Source of the DNA: Microbispora siamensis
GTDB lineage: Bacteria; Actinomycetota; Actinomycetes; Streptosporangiales; Streptosporangiaceae
Direction: 5' to 3'
Assembly: GCF_016863095.1 (NCBI RefSeq)
Contig: NZ_BOOF01000016.1
Location: forward strand, 29,069-93,068
Length of the DNA stretch: 64,000 nt
The notes below the pieces were generated by a model. The model was not told the origin of the DNA. It ran no database searches and saw nothing but the letters and a program-made list of their open reading frames with translations. A program made the position numbers and the translations under genes. Shown piece after piece: positions 1-7,038 of this stretch (position 1 is the first letter of the stretch; each line of letters opens with the position of its first letter).

Positions 1-499
1 CGGCGATGAGCGAGCCGTCGAGCGACATGTCGGCGACCGCGGCGTACTCGTCGTGGCGATACACCGTGACCGGCTCGTTTCCGGGCCTGGCCAGCAGGAT
101 CTCGAAGCCGTCCCGGGAGGAGCGGCCGACGGCCGCGGTGCCGTCCGAGGCGAGCGCGAGCCCGCAGGGGTGGCCGGGCGGCATGGCCAGGGGCACGTCC
201 GGGCCGCCGTGGAACGGCTGGCGCGACCACACGCCGTGCCCGTCGCCGTCCGTGTCGCCGTGTATGTCGCCGAACCACCAGATCCACTGGCCGGTGGGGT
301 CGATCGCGCCATACCGGGTGCCGTGGGGGCGGTCGGTGACCTGGCGGGTCTGGCCGCTCGACCGGTCCCAGGCGTAGATCTCCCAGCAGCCCGAGGCGGT
401 GCCGCGGTAGACGGCGCGGTGCGGCGCCTGGCGCGCCCAGGTCGGCAGGGTCACCCGCGGTGCCCGGAACCTGGCCTGCCAGCGTTCCTCGGCCTTCAT
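1..499 (-). CDS. S9/TolB-type beta-propeller protein, N-terminal part (cut by window edge)
   Basis: A minus-strand frame opens at the ATG at 499 and runs off the left edge without a stop, giving about 166 N-terminal residues. A purine-rich GGGGAGGG sits a few bases upstream and supports this start. The protein begins MKAEERWQARFRAP and contains WEIYAWDR, RQVTDRPHGTRYGAIDPTG and WIWWFGD, which are blade motifs of a TolB/prolyl-oligopeptidase-like propeller. In S9 peptidases this propeller precedes an alpha/beta-hydrolase domain, which would lie outside the window. No signal peptide is seen, so it is probably cytoplasmic. Family knowledge suggests an acylaminoacyl-peptidase, but the catalytic half cannot be checked here. 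A propeller-only protein is the alternative. Confidence 0.7.
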   Translation of the reverse strand, partial: MKAEERWQARFRAPRVTLPTWARQAPHRAVYRGTASGCWEIYAWDRSSGQTRQVTDRPHGTRYGAIDPTGQWIWWFGDIHGDTDGDGHGVWSRQPFHGGPDVPLAMPPGHPCGLALASDGTAAVGRSSRDGFEILLARPGNEPVTVYRHDEYAAVADMSLDGSLIA

Positions 500-608
500 G
501 CCGGCCCTCCCCTGCGCTCCTACGGGGTCGGGTTCAGTATGTCCCGCCAGACGCGACAATGCCTGACAAACAGGCGATGTCGGGCCACGAGTTCGGGCGG
601 TGCGCCGG

Positions 609-1670
609 TCAGGACAGGTCCAGGCCGGCGAGCTGGGCGCGGCTGGCCACGTTGAGCTTCGGAAACGCCCGATAGAGGTGGTAGCTGACGGTCTTCGGGC
701 TGAGGAACAACTGCGCGCCGATCTCCCGGTTGGTCAGACCCCTGGCGGCCAGCCGCACGATCTGCAGCTCCTGCGGGGACAGCGCGGACAGCGCTTCCGT
801 ACGGGCGGCCGGGGAGCTGGTGTCACCGGTGGCACGCAGCTCGGTGCGGGCGCGCTCGGCCCACGGACGGGCGCCCAGCCGCTCGAAGGTCTCCCACGCG
901 GCCCGCAGGTGCGGCCGGGCGCTGCCCTTGTCGCGCTCCCTGCGCAGGCGCTCCCCGAAGGCGAGCCTGGTGCGGGCCGCCTCCCAGGGGCGGCCGCTGC
1001 CGGCGTGGAGCCGTACGGCGGCGATGAAGTCCTCGTGCGCCCGCTCCCAGTCGCTTTCGAGCAGGGCGCGGCAGCGGTGCAGGACGGCCAGTGCCCAGTC
1101 CTGTCCCGACGCCGTCGCCCACTCCTCGAATCGGTGCAATGGCTCGCGCGCGGGCAGCCCGAGCCGTACGGCCGCCTCGATCTGGTCGGGGGCGAAGTAG
1201 ACGGCCTGGATCTGGTGGCGCACCGGGCCGGTCATGGCGGCGTCGAGCCGGTCAAGAGCCTCGGCGAACCGGCCCTGCCCGAGATCGAGCAGGGCCAGCG
1301 CCCACTCGGCCCACGCCAGGCCGTTGACGATGTGGTTGGCGTCGAAGCGGTCGCGCGAGCGGGCGGCCAGTTCGGCGCACCGGTCCGCCTCTCCGCGTAC
1401 GGCGGCCAGCCACGCCAGCGTGCCCTCCAGGTAGCCCGCCCGGTTGCGCTGCCCGGTGCCGGAGGTGAGCCGCAGGCCCTCGACCGCGGTGGCCTCGGCG
1501 TCCCTGAACCTGCCCAGGTACAGCTCGGCGGCGGCGAGCGTGACGTGGACCAGGGGGAGTTTGCCGATGTCGCCCGCGGTCCGGCACTCCGCCGCCATGG
1601 CGGCCGAGATGTCGTGCCCGGTCCTGAAGTCGCCGACGAGCGGGGCGACGAAAGCCGCGTTGATCCGCAG
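609..1670 (-). pseudogene. LAL-type LuxR regulator, C-terminal fragment
   Basis: About 354 residues of an LAL (large ATP-binding regulator of the LuxR family) C-terminal half: alpha-helical TPR-like repeats such as AEATAVEGLRLTSG and LDLGQGRFAEALDRLDAA, then a LuxR helix-turn-helix (LSPQELQIVRLAARGL, TNREIGAQLFLSPKTVSYH) ending at the stop at 609. The open frame continues to 2171, but from about 1670 upstream its residues stop looking like protein (Ser/Arg/Pro-rich, no helical pattern). At that same point the plus strand starts to encode LAL sequence. I read this as a gene broken by an inversion, with this piece in its original orientation. It could still be translated as a chimeric 520-residue protein, but it would lack the ATPase. 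Confidence 0.75.
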
Positions 1671-2172
1671 GGCGGGGCGGCTGACCGAGGCCGCCGTCGC
1701 CGCCGCGGACGCGGGCCAGGCCGGCCGGGCCAAGGAGTTGGTCGAGCGCGCCGCCGCGCTGGTCACCGACCCCCGTTCCCGCGCGCGGCTCTGCGACCTG
1801 CGCGCCAGGATCGCGTTCGACGAGGGCGCCCCGCACCTGGCCCACGACCTGCTGATGGCCGGCGCGGAGGAGCTGACCGCGCTCACGACCGCGGAGGGTT
1901 CCGACGGGCAGGCGCGGCAGGACCGGATCGCGGCCGGGCTGATGCTGACCGACGCCGCGCGCAACGCCTGGCAGCTCAGCGACCCGGCCAGGGTCGCCGA
2001 GGCGGCCGAACGCCTCCACAGACTCGGCCTGCGTCCGGAGGACGGCCTCGATCCCGCCGTCCAGGCCGTGACCGGCGCGTCGGTGCTGCTGCGGCAGGGA
2101 CCGGCGGAGGGGATCCCCATCATGCGCGACATGGTCGCCAGGGGTGGCCGGATCGCCTCCGGCGCACACACC
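1671..2172 (+). pseudogene. Inverted middle segment of the same LAL regulator
   Basis: On the plus strand, in the frame whose codons start at 1672, lies AGRLTEAAVAAADAGQAGRA, followed by KELVERAAALVTDPRSRARL and DLRARIAFDEGAPHLAHDLL. This is the helical-repeat segment that in LAL proteins follows the ATPase and precedes the C-terminal repeats. It runs to about VARGGRIASGAH near 2166. The pieces on both sides lie on the minus strand. Rejoining the minus strand to the right, this segment and the minus strand to the left rebuilds one continuous LAL order, in frame at the first junction and within a base at the second. Both breakpoints carry a short AGG/CCT inverted match (1669-1671 and 2171-2173). 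Misassembly is the main alternative to a real inversion. Confidence 0.65.
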
Positions 2173-2410
2173 TTAGCGCGTGGTCCTCGGTGAGCTCGGC
2201 GGCCCGTTCCAGTGCGGCGCAGGCCCCGGCGTTGCCGTCGCGCCCCTGGCCGAGCCGCGCGGCCTCGGGGACGACCTGGTCGCTCGCTTCCCCGGCGCGG
2301 TGGTGGACCGGGTCTTCCCCGCGCGGCTCTCGGACGGGCCGGCGGCGGTGGGCAGGCCCTGGTCGACCGCTCGTACGGCCCCGCAGGCGCTCGTCGCGGG
2401 CCACGCGCCC
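2173..2410 (-). pseudogene. LAL regulator, upstream fragment next to the IS element
   Basis: Reading leftwards on the minus strand from about 2404, a frame gives AHRRRPVREPRGEDPVHHRA and then VVPEAARLGQGRDGNAGACA followed by ALERAAELTEDHALR. This matches the region just after the AAA-type ATPase in LAL regulators, where the ERAAELT-D pattern is typical. It ends where the inverted segment begins (2173). The N-terminal ATPase with its Walker motifs is absent, because the IS605-like element begins within a few tens of bases upstream. The start and exact IS boundary are not determined. No independent function is expected. Confidence 0.5.
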
Positions 2411-2433
2411 TCGAGGGACAGCGAGACGGGAAA

Positions 2434-2460
2434 GCCGATCCGCCGCCAGGCCGGATCGGC
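2434..2460. repeat. IS605 left-end hairpin
   Basis: GCCGATCC (2434-2441) pairs perfectly with GGATCGGC (2453-2460) around an 11-base loop, just outside the tnpA stop codon. A subterminal imperfect palindrome at this place is what IS200/IS605 transposases recognise on single-stranded DNA. The cleavage tetranucleotide further left could not be picked out. Confidence 0.5.
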
Positions 2461-2471
2461 GTCGTGGTGGA

Positions 2472-2796
2472 TCAGAGAGGGCGGTTGTGCTGCTCGATGT
2501 ACTGACGCAGGAGGCTGATCGGTGCGCCGCCCACGCTTCCGGCGAAGTAGGAGCCCGACCATAGCTTGTTGGCCCGGTAGTAGTGGCGGGCCAGTTCGGG
2601 GAACTCGGTCCGCATCCGGCGGAAGGACACCCCTTTCAACGAGTTGACGAGGCGGGACAGGGCGACCTTTCTGCTCCATGCGCTCCAGGTGAGCGCCGGT
2701 GAACACCGGATGCCGGAACTTGGTCACGAATACCAAGTGGGCGTGCAGGACGAAAACGCAGTGCCTGCCGGTTCTGATGTTCCCATGTTCGGCCAT
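2472..2796 (-). pseudogene. tnpA: tnpA (Y1 transposase) with internal deletion
   Basis: The frame starts at 2796 as MAEHGNIRTGRHCVFVLHAH followed by LVFVTKFRHPVFTGAHLERM, the canonical TnpA N-terminus. After ERMEQ the frame breaks, and the homologous sequence resumes in another frame as VALSRLVNSLKGVSFRRMRT, then SGSYFAGSVGGAPISLLRQY and a stop at 2472-2474. The missing part, about 35-40 codons, is where TnpA carries its HUH metal-binding motif (usually HVHLL). The catalytic Tyr region, YIEQHNRPL at the C-terminus, remains. Intact family members have about 130-140 residues. With no HUH motif and a frameshift, transposase activity should be lost. Confidence 0.8.
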
Positions 2797-2818
2797 GGAC
2801 CAATGGCAGGATCATCGT

Positions 2819-4015
2819 GTGCAGCTCCGGTACAACTACCGCATGTCCCCGACGCCGGGCCAGCGTGTCGCGCTGGCTCGGGCGTTCGGGTGCGCCAGGG
2901 TGGTGTTCAACGACGCGCTGCGCGCACGGCAGGACGCTCGGGAGCAGGGCTTGCCGTACATCGCGGATGGGGAGTTGTCCAAGCGGGTCATCACCCAGGC
3001 GAAGCTGACCCCGGAACGCTCCTGGCTGGGCGAGGTCTCATCCGTGGTGTTACAGCAGGCGCTTGCCGATCTGAACACCGCCTACCGGAACTTCTTCGCC
3101 TCCATCACGGGCAAGCGGAAGGGGCCGAAGGTCGCCCCGCCCCGGTTCCGGTCCAAGAGGGACAACCGGCAGGCGATCCGCTTCACCCGCAACGCCCGGT
3201 TCTCGATCACGGCGGGCGGGAAGCTGCGCCTGCCGAAGATCGGCGAGGTGCCGGTTCGCTGGTCGCGCGCCCTGCCCGCCGAACCGTCCTCGGTGACGGT
3301 GGTCAAGGACGCAGCCGGCCGATACTTCGCATCCTTTGTGATCGAGGTCGCCGAGCAGCCCCTGCCACAGGTAGAGCCCGAGGCCGGGATCGATCTTGGG
3401 CTGTCGGCCTTCGCGGTCCTGTCGAACGGCCGGAAGATCGACTCACCGCGTTTCCTGCGCCGGGCGGAGAAGAAACTCAAGCGGCTCCAGCGGGCGCTGT
3501 CCCGCAAAGCCAAGGGGTCGAACAACCGGGCCAAAGCCCGGCAGAAGGTTGCCCGCCAGCACGCGAAGGTCGCCGACGCGCGCCGCGAGTTCCACCACCA
3601 GCTGTCCACGAAGCTGATCCGCGACAACCAAGTGGTCTACGTGGAAAACCTGGCGGTCAAGGGACTGGCGCGCACCCGGCTGGCCAAAAGCGTCCACGAC
3701 GCGGGCTGGTCGCAGTTCGTGACCATGCTGGAGTACAAAGCCCGCTTGTACGGGCGTGCCTTCCACCGGATCGACCGGTGGTTCCCCTCCTCCAAGCTGT
3801 GCTCGGAATGCGGGACTGTCCAGCAGTCGATGCCGCTGAACGTCCGGGAGTGGGCCTGCCCCTGTGGGGCGGTCCACGATCGGGACGTCAACGCGGCGAA
3901 GAACATCCTGGCCGCCGGACGGGCGGACAGGCTAAACGCCTGTGGAGCGCAGGTAAGACCGGGGCCTGCTCCGGCGCAGCGCGAGGAAGCAGGAAGCCTC
4001 AGAGGTGCCGCGTGA
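2819..4015 (+). CDS. tnpB: TnpB, RNA-guided nuclease of an IS605-like element
   Basis: A 398-residue protein from a GTG at 2819 (VQLRYNYRMSPTPGQ, the standard TnpB beginning). The frame stays open upstream to 2699, but that part overlaps tnpA on the other strand and does not look like TnpB. The RuvC-like residues all seem present: Asp in EAGIDLGLSAFAV (about residue 192), Glu in VVYVENLAVKGL (about 275) and Asp in VHDRDVNAAKNIL (about 356). A zinc ribbon is formed by CSECG and CPCG. TnpB proteins are RNA-guided endonucleases using an omega-RNA from the 3' end of the gene and right end, cutting next to a TAM. The gene outlives its defunct tnpA partner, so it is the intact part of this element. 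Confidence 0.88.
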   Translation: MQLRYNYRMSPTPGQRVALARAFGCARVVFNDALRARQDAREQGLPYIADGELSKRVITQAKLTPERSWLGEVSSVVLQQALADLNTAYRNFFASITGKRKGPKVAPPRFRSKRDNRQAIRFTRNARFSITAGGKLRLPKIGEVPVRWSRALPAEPSSVTVVKDAAGRYFASFVIEVAEQPLPQVEPEAGIDLGLSAFAVLSNGRKIDSPRFLRRAEKKLKRLQRALSRKAKGSNNRAKARQKVARQHAKVADARREFHHQLSTKLIRDNQVVYVENLAVKGLARTRLAKSVHDAGWSQFVTMLEYKARLYGRAFHRIDRWFPSSKLCSECGTVQQSMPLNVREWACPCGAVHDRDVNAAKNILAAGRADRLNACGAQVRPGPAPAQREEAGSLRGAA

Positions 4016-4030
4016 ACGCGCGGCACGGGC

Positions 4031-4071
4031 TGAATCCCCGGCCTTCAGCTTCAGGCCGGAGAGCGCGTCAA
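4031..4071 (+). ncRNA. IS605 right end and predicted 3' end of the omega-RNA scaffold
   Basis: Right after the tnpB stop the sequence reads TGAATCCCCGGCCTTCAG and forms a hairpin: CCGGCCT (4038-4044) pairs with AGGCCGG (4053-4059). It finishes with GAGCGCGTCAA. This is the usual right end of actinobacterial IS605 elements. For TnpB systems the scaffold of the guide RNA overlaps the tnpB 3' end and this hairpin, and the guide is the flanking DNA that follows. The guide would therefore begin at 4072 in the FtsX fragment. The RNA is inferred from the family and no promoter was assigned. Confidence 0.6.
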
Positions 4072-4422
4072 ACCGTGATCGCGCTGGTCAACACGCTGTT
4101 GATGGCGGCCTCCGACCGGGCGGCCGAGCGGGGCGGTCTGCGGCTGCTGGGAGCGACGCGGGCGCAGGTGCTGCGATACGTCGTGGCCGAGGCGCTGGCG
4201 GTGGTGGCGGTCGGAGTGGTGCTGGGGTTCGCGGCCACGGCGCTCGGCCTGCTGGGGCTGGAGGCGGCCCTGCTGCGCCTGGCCGGGCTGTTCGCCTTCG
4301 AGGTGCCCTGGCGGCCGGTCGCCTTGGTGATCGGGATCTGCTTCCTGCTGGGGGCGGTCGCGGCGGTCGCCCCCGCGATCCGCACCATCCGCACCGGGGG
4401 CGCGGCGATCCCGCGCTCGTGA
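4072..4422 (+). pseudogene. FtsX-like ABC transporter permease, C-terminal remnant
   Basis: The last 116 codons of an FtsX-domain permease follow directly on the IS right end: VNTLLMAASDRAAERGGLRL, GATRAQVLRYVVAEAL, two hydrophobic segments (AVVAVGVVLGFAATALGLLG and VALVIGICFLLGAVAAVAPA) and a basic tail IRTIRTGGAAIPRS. In intact family members (about 400-850 residues) this is the final FtsX domain, which begins at a VNTLLM-type motif after the extracellular loop. The rest is not found left of the IS, where LAL sequence lies instead. The frame happens to be open through the IS, so a run-on fusion could be predicted, but it is not a real protein. Confidence 0.8.
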
Positions 4423-4441
4423 ACCGCGCTACGCGGGCGTG

Positions 4442-5257
4442 TCAAGCCGGAGCGGTCCAGCGGGTGACGTGGAAGGACGCGGTCACCGGCACGGGGTCGG
4501 GCAGTGCGGCGATCTTCGCGGCCAGTTCCTCCGGGCGCGTGTGCCAGGCGCTCGGGCCCATGCCGACCACCGCCTCGACCTCGTCGTGGCCGAGGGAGAG
4601 CGCGATCTCCTCGGTCTCCTCCGCGGCGCGGGCGAAGTGGCCGCCCAGGGTGTCTTCCAGGCGGCGGCCCTTGTCCTCGTCCACGCTCAGCAGGCCGAGG
4701 CGCTCGACGAGCGGGCTCAGGTGGCCGGGGCCGGGCGTGACGACGACCAGGGAACCGCCGGGCCGCAGCACCCGGGCGAACTCCTCCGCGTTGCGCGGCG
4801 CGAAGACGTTGAGCAGCACGTCCACGCGGTCGTCGCCGACGGGGATCGGCCGCCACACGTCCGCCACCAGGGCGCCGATGCGGGGGTGCGCGCGGGCGGC
4901 CCGTTTCAGCGCGTGCTTGGACACGTCGATCGCGATGCCCACCGCGTCGTCGCCGAGCGCCGCGGCCAGGTAGTAACCGGTGCCCGCGCCGGCGTCGGCG
5001 ACCACGGCGGCGCCCTCGCACATCCGGGCGAGGCGGCGGGCCAGCGGGCCGTAGTGGCCCGCCTCCAGGAAGCGCGCCCGTGCGGCCACCATGGCGGGCG
5101 TATCGGCCGTGCCGGCTGGGCGGGTGAGCATGTTCACGTACCCCTGCCGCGCCACGTCGTAGGAGTGGCCGTGCACGCACCTGACCGACCCGCCGGCCAG
5201 GTGGACCGCCGTACGGCAGGCCGGGCAGACGAGGTGATCGATGACGTCGGCGAGCAC
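4442..5257 (-). CDS. RlmA-type 23S rRNA (guanine-N1) methyltransferase
   Basis: About 271 residues from a GTG at 5257 (VLADVIDHLVCPACRTAV). The open frame extends to 5386, but the extra residues lack family character, and a GTG at 5272 is also possible. The N-terminal zinc knuckle is CPAC plus CVHGH, followed by SYDVARQGYVNML, typical of RlmA/TlrB. A Rossmann SAM site follows (VVADAGAGTGYYLAAAL), then LNVFAPRNAEEFARVLRPGG. RlmA(I/II) methylates G745 or G748 in helix 35 of 23S rRNA; the RlmA(II) branch, including TlrB, contributes to macrolide resistance. The sequence alone does not say which nucleotide is used. It is divergent from the zinc-ribbon gene at 5376. Confidence 0.8.
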   Translation of the reverse strand: MLADVIDHLVCPACRTAVHLAGGSVRCVHGHSYDVARQGYVNMLTRPAGTADTPAMVAARARFLEAGHYGPLARRLARMCEGAAVVADAGAGTGYYLAAALGDDAVGIAIDVSKHALKRAARAHPRIGALVADVWRPIPVGDDRVDVLLNVFAPRNAEEFARVLRPGGSLVVVTPGPGHLSPLVERLGLLSVDEDKGRRLEDTLGGHFARAAEETEEIALSLGHDEVEAVVGMGPSAWHTRPEELAAKIAALPDPVPVTASFHVTRWTAPA

Positions 5258-5375
5258 CCGTCCATCATCCACCCCGTGCGGGACTGCGAACCGTCGGCAA
5301 GTCGGCTGCAGGAGTACGGCAAGCCGGCGGAGGTCCCATGGACACGCAAGGAGCTTTTCGAAGGGGGAGATCGCG

Positions 5376-5522
5376 ATGACCCGCACCCGCCGCCGCTGCC
5401 CGCGCTGCCGTACCGAGCTTGACGAGGGCCCGATCCTCTACCGCTGCGCCCACTGCGAGCGCGCCGTCTACGCGGCCGACCTCGACGTCGACTACACGCC
5501 CGTCCAGGCCGGCGCCCGCTGA
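5376..5522 (+). CDS. Small zinc-ribbon protein
   Basis: A 48-residue protein starting at ATG 5376, with a strong AAGGGGGAG ribosome binding site at 5361-5369. The core CPRCRTELDEGPILYRCAHC has two CxxC knuckles 14 residues apart, a classic zinc ribbon, followed by an acidic tail (ADLDVDYTPVQAGAR). Zinc ribbons of this size bind nucleic acid or act as protein adaptors, and nothing here shows a specific partner. It lies between the RlmA-like gene (divergent) and the MBL hydrolase 27 bp downstream, with which it may be co-transcribed. Confidence 0.7.
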   Translation: MTRTRRRCPRCRTELDEGPILYRCAHCERAVYAADLDVDYTPVQAGAR

Positions 5523-5549
5523 AACCCGAGTCTCTTCTATCGTGGTGCG

Positions 5550-6287
5550 ATGCCGCATGAGCCGAGAATCGTGGCCGGTGTCGAGATCATCCCGCTTTGC
5601 GATGCCGTGGGTCCCATGAAGGAACCGGTCCGCAAGCCGCTGCCCGAGATGTTCGCCGGTGCGGTGTTCGAGCCCGGCGAGGAGTGGGTGCTCCACTTCC
5701 ACTGCTACCTGCTGCGGGCGGCGGGCCGTACGGTCCTGGTGGACACCGGGATCGGCGGCGCCGGCTCGCCCGCGACCTGGGCGCCCCTGCCCGGCCGCCT
5801 CGGCGGGGAACTGGCCGCCGCCGGGGCCGCCCCGGCCGACGTGGACGTCGTCGTGCTGACCCACCTGCACAGCGACCACGCCGGTGGCGCGGTCGCGGAC
5901 GGCGCTCCCGCCTTCCCGAACGCCCGATACGTCGTGCAGCGGGCGGAGACCGAGTGGGCCGCCGAGCCGGTGCGCGCGCTGATCCTCGACCCTCTGCGGG
6001 ACCTGCTCGACGTCGTCGACGGCGACGCCGAACCCGTGCCCGGGGTCCGGGTGCTGCACGCGCCCGGCCACACGCCCGGCCACCAGTGCGTCGAGGTGGG
6101 AGATCTGGTGATGAGCGGCGACGCCGTGCTCCACCCGGTCCAAGTCGCCGATCCCTCGATCCCCTACGTGTACGACGAGGACCCCGACCTCGCCGTACGG
6201 ACGCGCGAGGACATCCTCGCCCGGGCCGCCGTCCTCGCCCCCTCCCACTTCCCCGACCCCTTCGTGGGACTCCTGCGGACAATCTGA
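5550..6287 (+). CDS. Metallo-beta-lactamase-fold hydrolase
   Basis: A 245-residue cytoplasmic protein. The zinc-binding signature HLHSDHAGG is at about residues 107-115, preceded by LLRAAGRTVLVDTGIGG and followed by HAPGHTPGHQCVEVGD and SGDAVLHPVQ, the usual His and Asp ligands of the MBL fold. The C-terminal His (APSHFPDPF) is also present. Members of this subgroup include lactonases and glyoxalase-II-like hydrolases, so the substrate is unknown. The small distance to the zinc-ribbon gene suggests a shared transcript. Confidence 0.85.
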   Translation: MPHEPRIVAGVEIIPLCDAVGPMKEPVRKPLPEMFAGAVFEPGEEWVLHFHCYLLRAAGRTVLVDTGIGGAGSPATWAPLPGRLGGELAAAGAAPADVDVVVLTHLHSDHAGGAVADGAPAFPNARYVVQRAETEWAAEPVRALILDPLRDLLDVVDGDAEPVPGVRVLHAPGHTPGHQCVEVGDLVMSGDAVLHPVQVADPSIPYVYDEDPDLAVRTREDILARAAVLAPSHFPDPFVGLLRTI

Positions 6288-6340
6288 TGGCTTTGCGAAT
6301 CCGTTTGTGTACGGAGAGTGCTGGTGTTTAGCCTTTACTC

Positions 6341-6607
6341 ATGGCGGTAACGGTAAAGCTCATGGAGGACGCGAACCCGTCAACGCGGAGGGGGCCTGCG
6401 CGCATCTCTCGTAAGAACCAGGTCACCCTTCCCGTCTCCCTCCTGCGCAAGCTGGGTCTCGGGCCAGGGGATGCGGTCGATATCGCGGACGAGGACGACC
6501 ACATCGTGATTCGCCGCCACCGCAGTCGTTTCAAGGGTGTGATAGGAACAATCCCCGGCTTCACGGATGCGGTGGACGTGGAGAACAGCAGGGACAGCTG
6601 GCAATGA
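6341..6607 (+). CDS. AbrB/SpoVT-type antitoxin
   Basis: 88 residues. The segment RISRKNQVTLPVSLLRKLGL, followed by GPGDAVDIADEDDHIVIRRH, is a swapped-hairpin AbrB DNA-binding domain (about residues 22-62). The C-terminal tail, IGTIPGFTDAVDVENSRDSW, is the kind of segment that wraps the toxin. Its stop overlaps the start of the PIN-domain gene by four bases (ATGA at 6604-6607), a normal antitoxin-first layout. By family rule it should neutralise the toxin and repress its own promoter. No clear ribosome binding site precedes 6341, and an in-frame ATG at 6362 is an alternative start. Confidence 0.85.
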   Translation: MAVTVKLMEDANPSTRRGPARISRKNQVTLPVSLLRKLGLGPGDAVDIADEDDHIVIRRHRSRFKGVIGTIPGFTDAVDVENSRDSWQ

Positions 6608-7023
6608 CCAGCCGACCCCTGGTGTTGCTGGACACGAACATCGTGAGCGGATTACTGGATCCTGGGGACGCCCTGCACGTGGACGCGGGCGAGGCTGCTG
6701 AAGCATGGGAGGCGCGGGGAGCCTTGTTCGCCATCTCCCTGATCACCTGGAGCGAATGCCGGGTAGGTGCGATCCGGAGGGGGCCAGCAGCGGAGTTGGC
6801 TCTGCGAAGGTTTCGGGAAGCTGGTCTTGACGATGTTCTGTTGCCATCTGAGGCCACCGCCGAGGCTGCCGCTCAGATCCGGGCAGGGGACCTCTCGGTA
6901 CGAGTTCCCGATGCTTTGATCCTCGCGACAGCTCACGAGAGCGGGGCCACGGCGCTTCTCACCGCGGACAAGAAGCTCGCCAAGATTTCGCCGGGTCTGG
7001 TCGAACTCATACGGCCCTCATAG
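6604..7023 (+). CDS. PIN-domain (VapC-like) toxin
   Basis: 139 residues starting LLDTNIVSGLLDPGDA, with the first catalytic Asp in LLDTN. Other PIN acidic residues are Glu in ITWSECRVG, Asp in RVPDALILATA and Asp in LLTADKKLAKI. PIN toxins are Mg-dependent ribonucleases that cut tRNA or rRNA. The gene overlaps its antitoxin by four bases and converges with the MFS gene at 7039. A complete quartet and an intact partner suggest an active toxin-antitoxin module. Confidence 0.87.
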   Translation: MTSRPLVLLDTNIVSGLLDPGDALHVDAGEAAEAWEARGALFAISLITWSECRVGAIRRGPAAELALRRFREAGLDDVLLPSEATAEAAAQIRAGDLSVRVPDALILATAHESGATALLTADKKLAKISPGLVELIRPS

Positions 7024-7038
7024 CGTCGGCAGCTTCCG

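Larger units (their letters stand above)
2411..4071. mobile_element. IS200/IS605-family element, divergent tnpA remnant and intact tnpB
   Basis: The element has IS605 architecture: a Y1 transposase gene on the minus strand, a tnpB on the plus strand, and subterminal hairpins at both ends. The right end is well defined by a hairpin and a terminal TCAA (4068-4071). The left end is set only approximately by the hairpin at 2434-2460. It has no terminal inverted repeats and no target duplication, as the family predicts. Because tnpA is internally deleted, the element should be unable to move by itself. It joins an LAL regulator fragment on the left to an FtsX fragment on the right, so sequence was lost or rearranged around it. 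Confidence 0.75.

Noticed and set aside
600..2564. Long plus-strand open frame of 654 codons
   Set aside because: Arg/Gly/Pro-rich shadow of the minus-strand regulator; no domain, and the minus strand carries clear LuxR sequence.
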